Source of the DNA: Bacteroidales bacterium
Lineage (GTDB): Bacteria; Bacteroidota; Bacteroidia; Bacteroidales; DYOH01
Reading direction: 5' to 3'
Length of the DNA: 6,570 nucleotides
NCBI GenBank assembly: GCA_030632545.1
Contig: DAOVUO010000147.1
Coordinates: forward strand, 1-6,570
In this document: positions 6,458 to 6,570 of the stretch, one piece after another
Position numbering within the stretch: position 1 is the stretch's first letter
How the letters are laid out: every line of letters begins with the position of its first letter
Program-made: the position numbers and the translations under genes
Notes under the pieces: model-generated
Databases searched by the model: none
Told to the model about the DNA's origin: nothing
Seen by the model: only the letters and a program-made list of their open reading frames with translations

Positions 6458-6465
6458 TATATTTG
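6458..6465 (+). promoter_or_regulatory. Candidate divergent -7 promoter element
   Basis: The plus strand reads TATATTTG, an exact TAnnTTTG match. It points toward the right edge, where an ATG at 6535 opens a frame. The -33 region has no TTG at the standard distance. A short inverted repeat, AATCT/AGATT (6414-6424), lies upstream between the divergent signals. Otherwise the right flank from 6348 shows no gene. Confidence 0.22.
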
Positions 6466-6534
6466 CAATTCAATCGGACTCGCTAAACACTTGTGTAATA
6501 AACTAAAACACACAAACATACACTCAACAGACTG

Positions 6535-6570
6535 ATGAATATAATTAGCTGCGTTGAAATATATTCTTCG
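6535..6570 (+). CDS. Possible start of a divergent gene, cut by the window edge
   Basis: An ATG at 6535 is followed by 11 open codons (MNIISCVEIYSS) to the end of the window, about 70 nt downstream of the candidate -7 element. There is no ribosome-binding site worth naming and the frame is far too short to test. It is recorded only because a divergent gene here would make 6361-6534 a shared regulatory region. Confidence 0.15.
   Translation, partial: MNIISCVEIYSS

Noticed and set aside
6487..6496. Small palindrome ACACTTGTGT in the right flank
   Set aside because: Only 4-bp arms; too short to distinguish from chance and with no second copy nearby.
6440..6500. Possible tRNA-like or attachment-site remnant in the right flank
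   Set aside because: No acceptor pairing, T-loop consensus or anticodon arm could be assembled on either strand.

Overview
The window looks like a chromosomal segment of an AT-rich member of the Bacteroidota (Bacteroidetes), probably in or near the Bacteroidales. Three things point there. The two RelA/SpoT-type proteins carry family variants that I associate with this phylum (EVQIRSKRMDE, GYEALHVTV, AHWKYK). Most starts lack a strong Shine-Dalgarno and are preceded only by A-rich sequence. Candidate promoters match the phylum's -7 element TAnnTTTG. The assignment rests on recognition of motifs, not on a search.

Layout: all four supported genes lie on the minus strand, so transcription runs from the right edge to the left. 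From right to left they are: (1) 6347-4089, a 752-residue long RSH protein with an intact ppGpp-hydrolase (HD) site but a ruined synthetase site; (2) 4049-1902, a 715-residue long RSH protein with the opposite pattern, an intact synthetase core and an erased HD site; (3) after a 215-nt gap with a terminator-like hairpin and a possible promoter, 1686-1312, a SiaC-family (DUF1987) regulatory phosphoprotein; (4) only 5 nt later, 1306-143, a PLP-dependent enzyme of the Cys/Met (trans-sulfuration) family. The left 142 nt hold three inverted repeats, one of them resembling a REP-type palindrome. The right 223 nt hold the upstream region of the RSH pair and perhaps the first codons of a divergent gene.

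The most interesting feature is the RSH pair. A bifunctional Rel appears to have been duplicated in tandem, and each copy lost the catalytic site that the other kept, while both retained full-length TGS, zinc-finger (RIS) and ACT regulatory regions. The hydrolase is encoded first and the synthetase 39 nt downstream. Together they would make and destroy (p)ppGpp as a split enzyme, perhaps as a heteromer.

The SiaC-like gene and the PLP enzyme form a second tight pair. SiaC proteins elsewhere are switched by threonine phosphorylation and act as partner-binding regulators; the phosphorylatable Thr is present here, but no partner kinase, phosphatase or target is visible. Whether this pair is functionally tied to the ppGpp pair cannot be decided from sequence. 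No mobile element, CRISPR array, rRNA or tRNA was seen.
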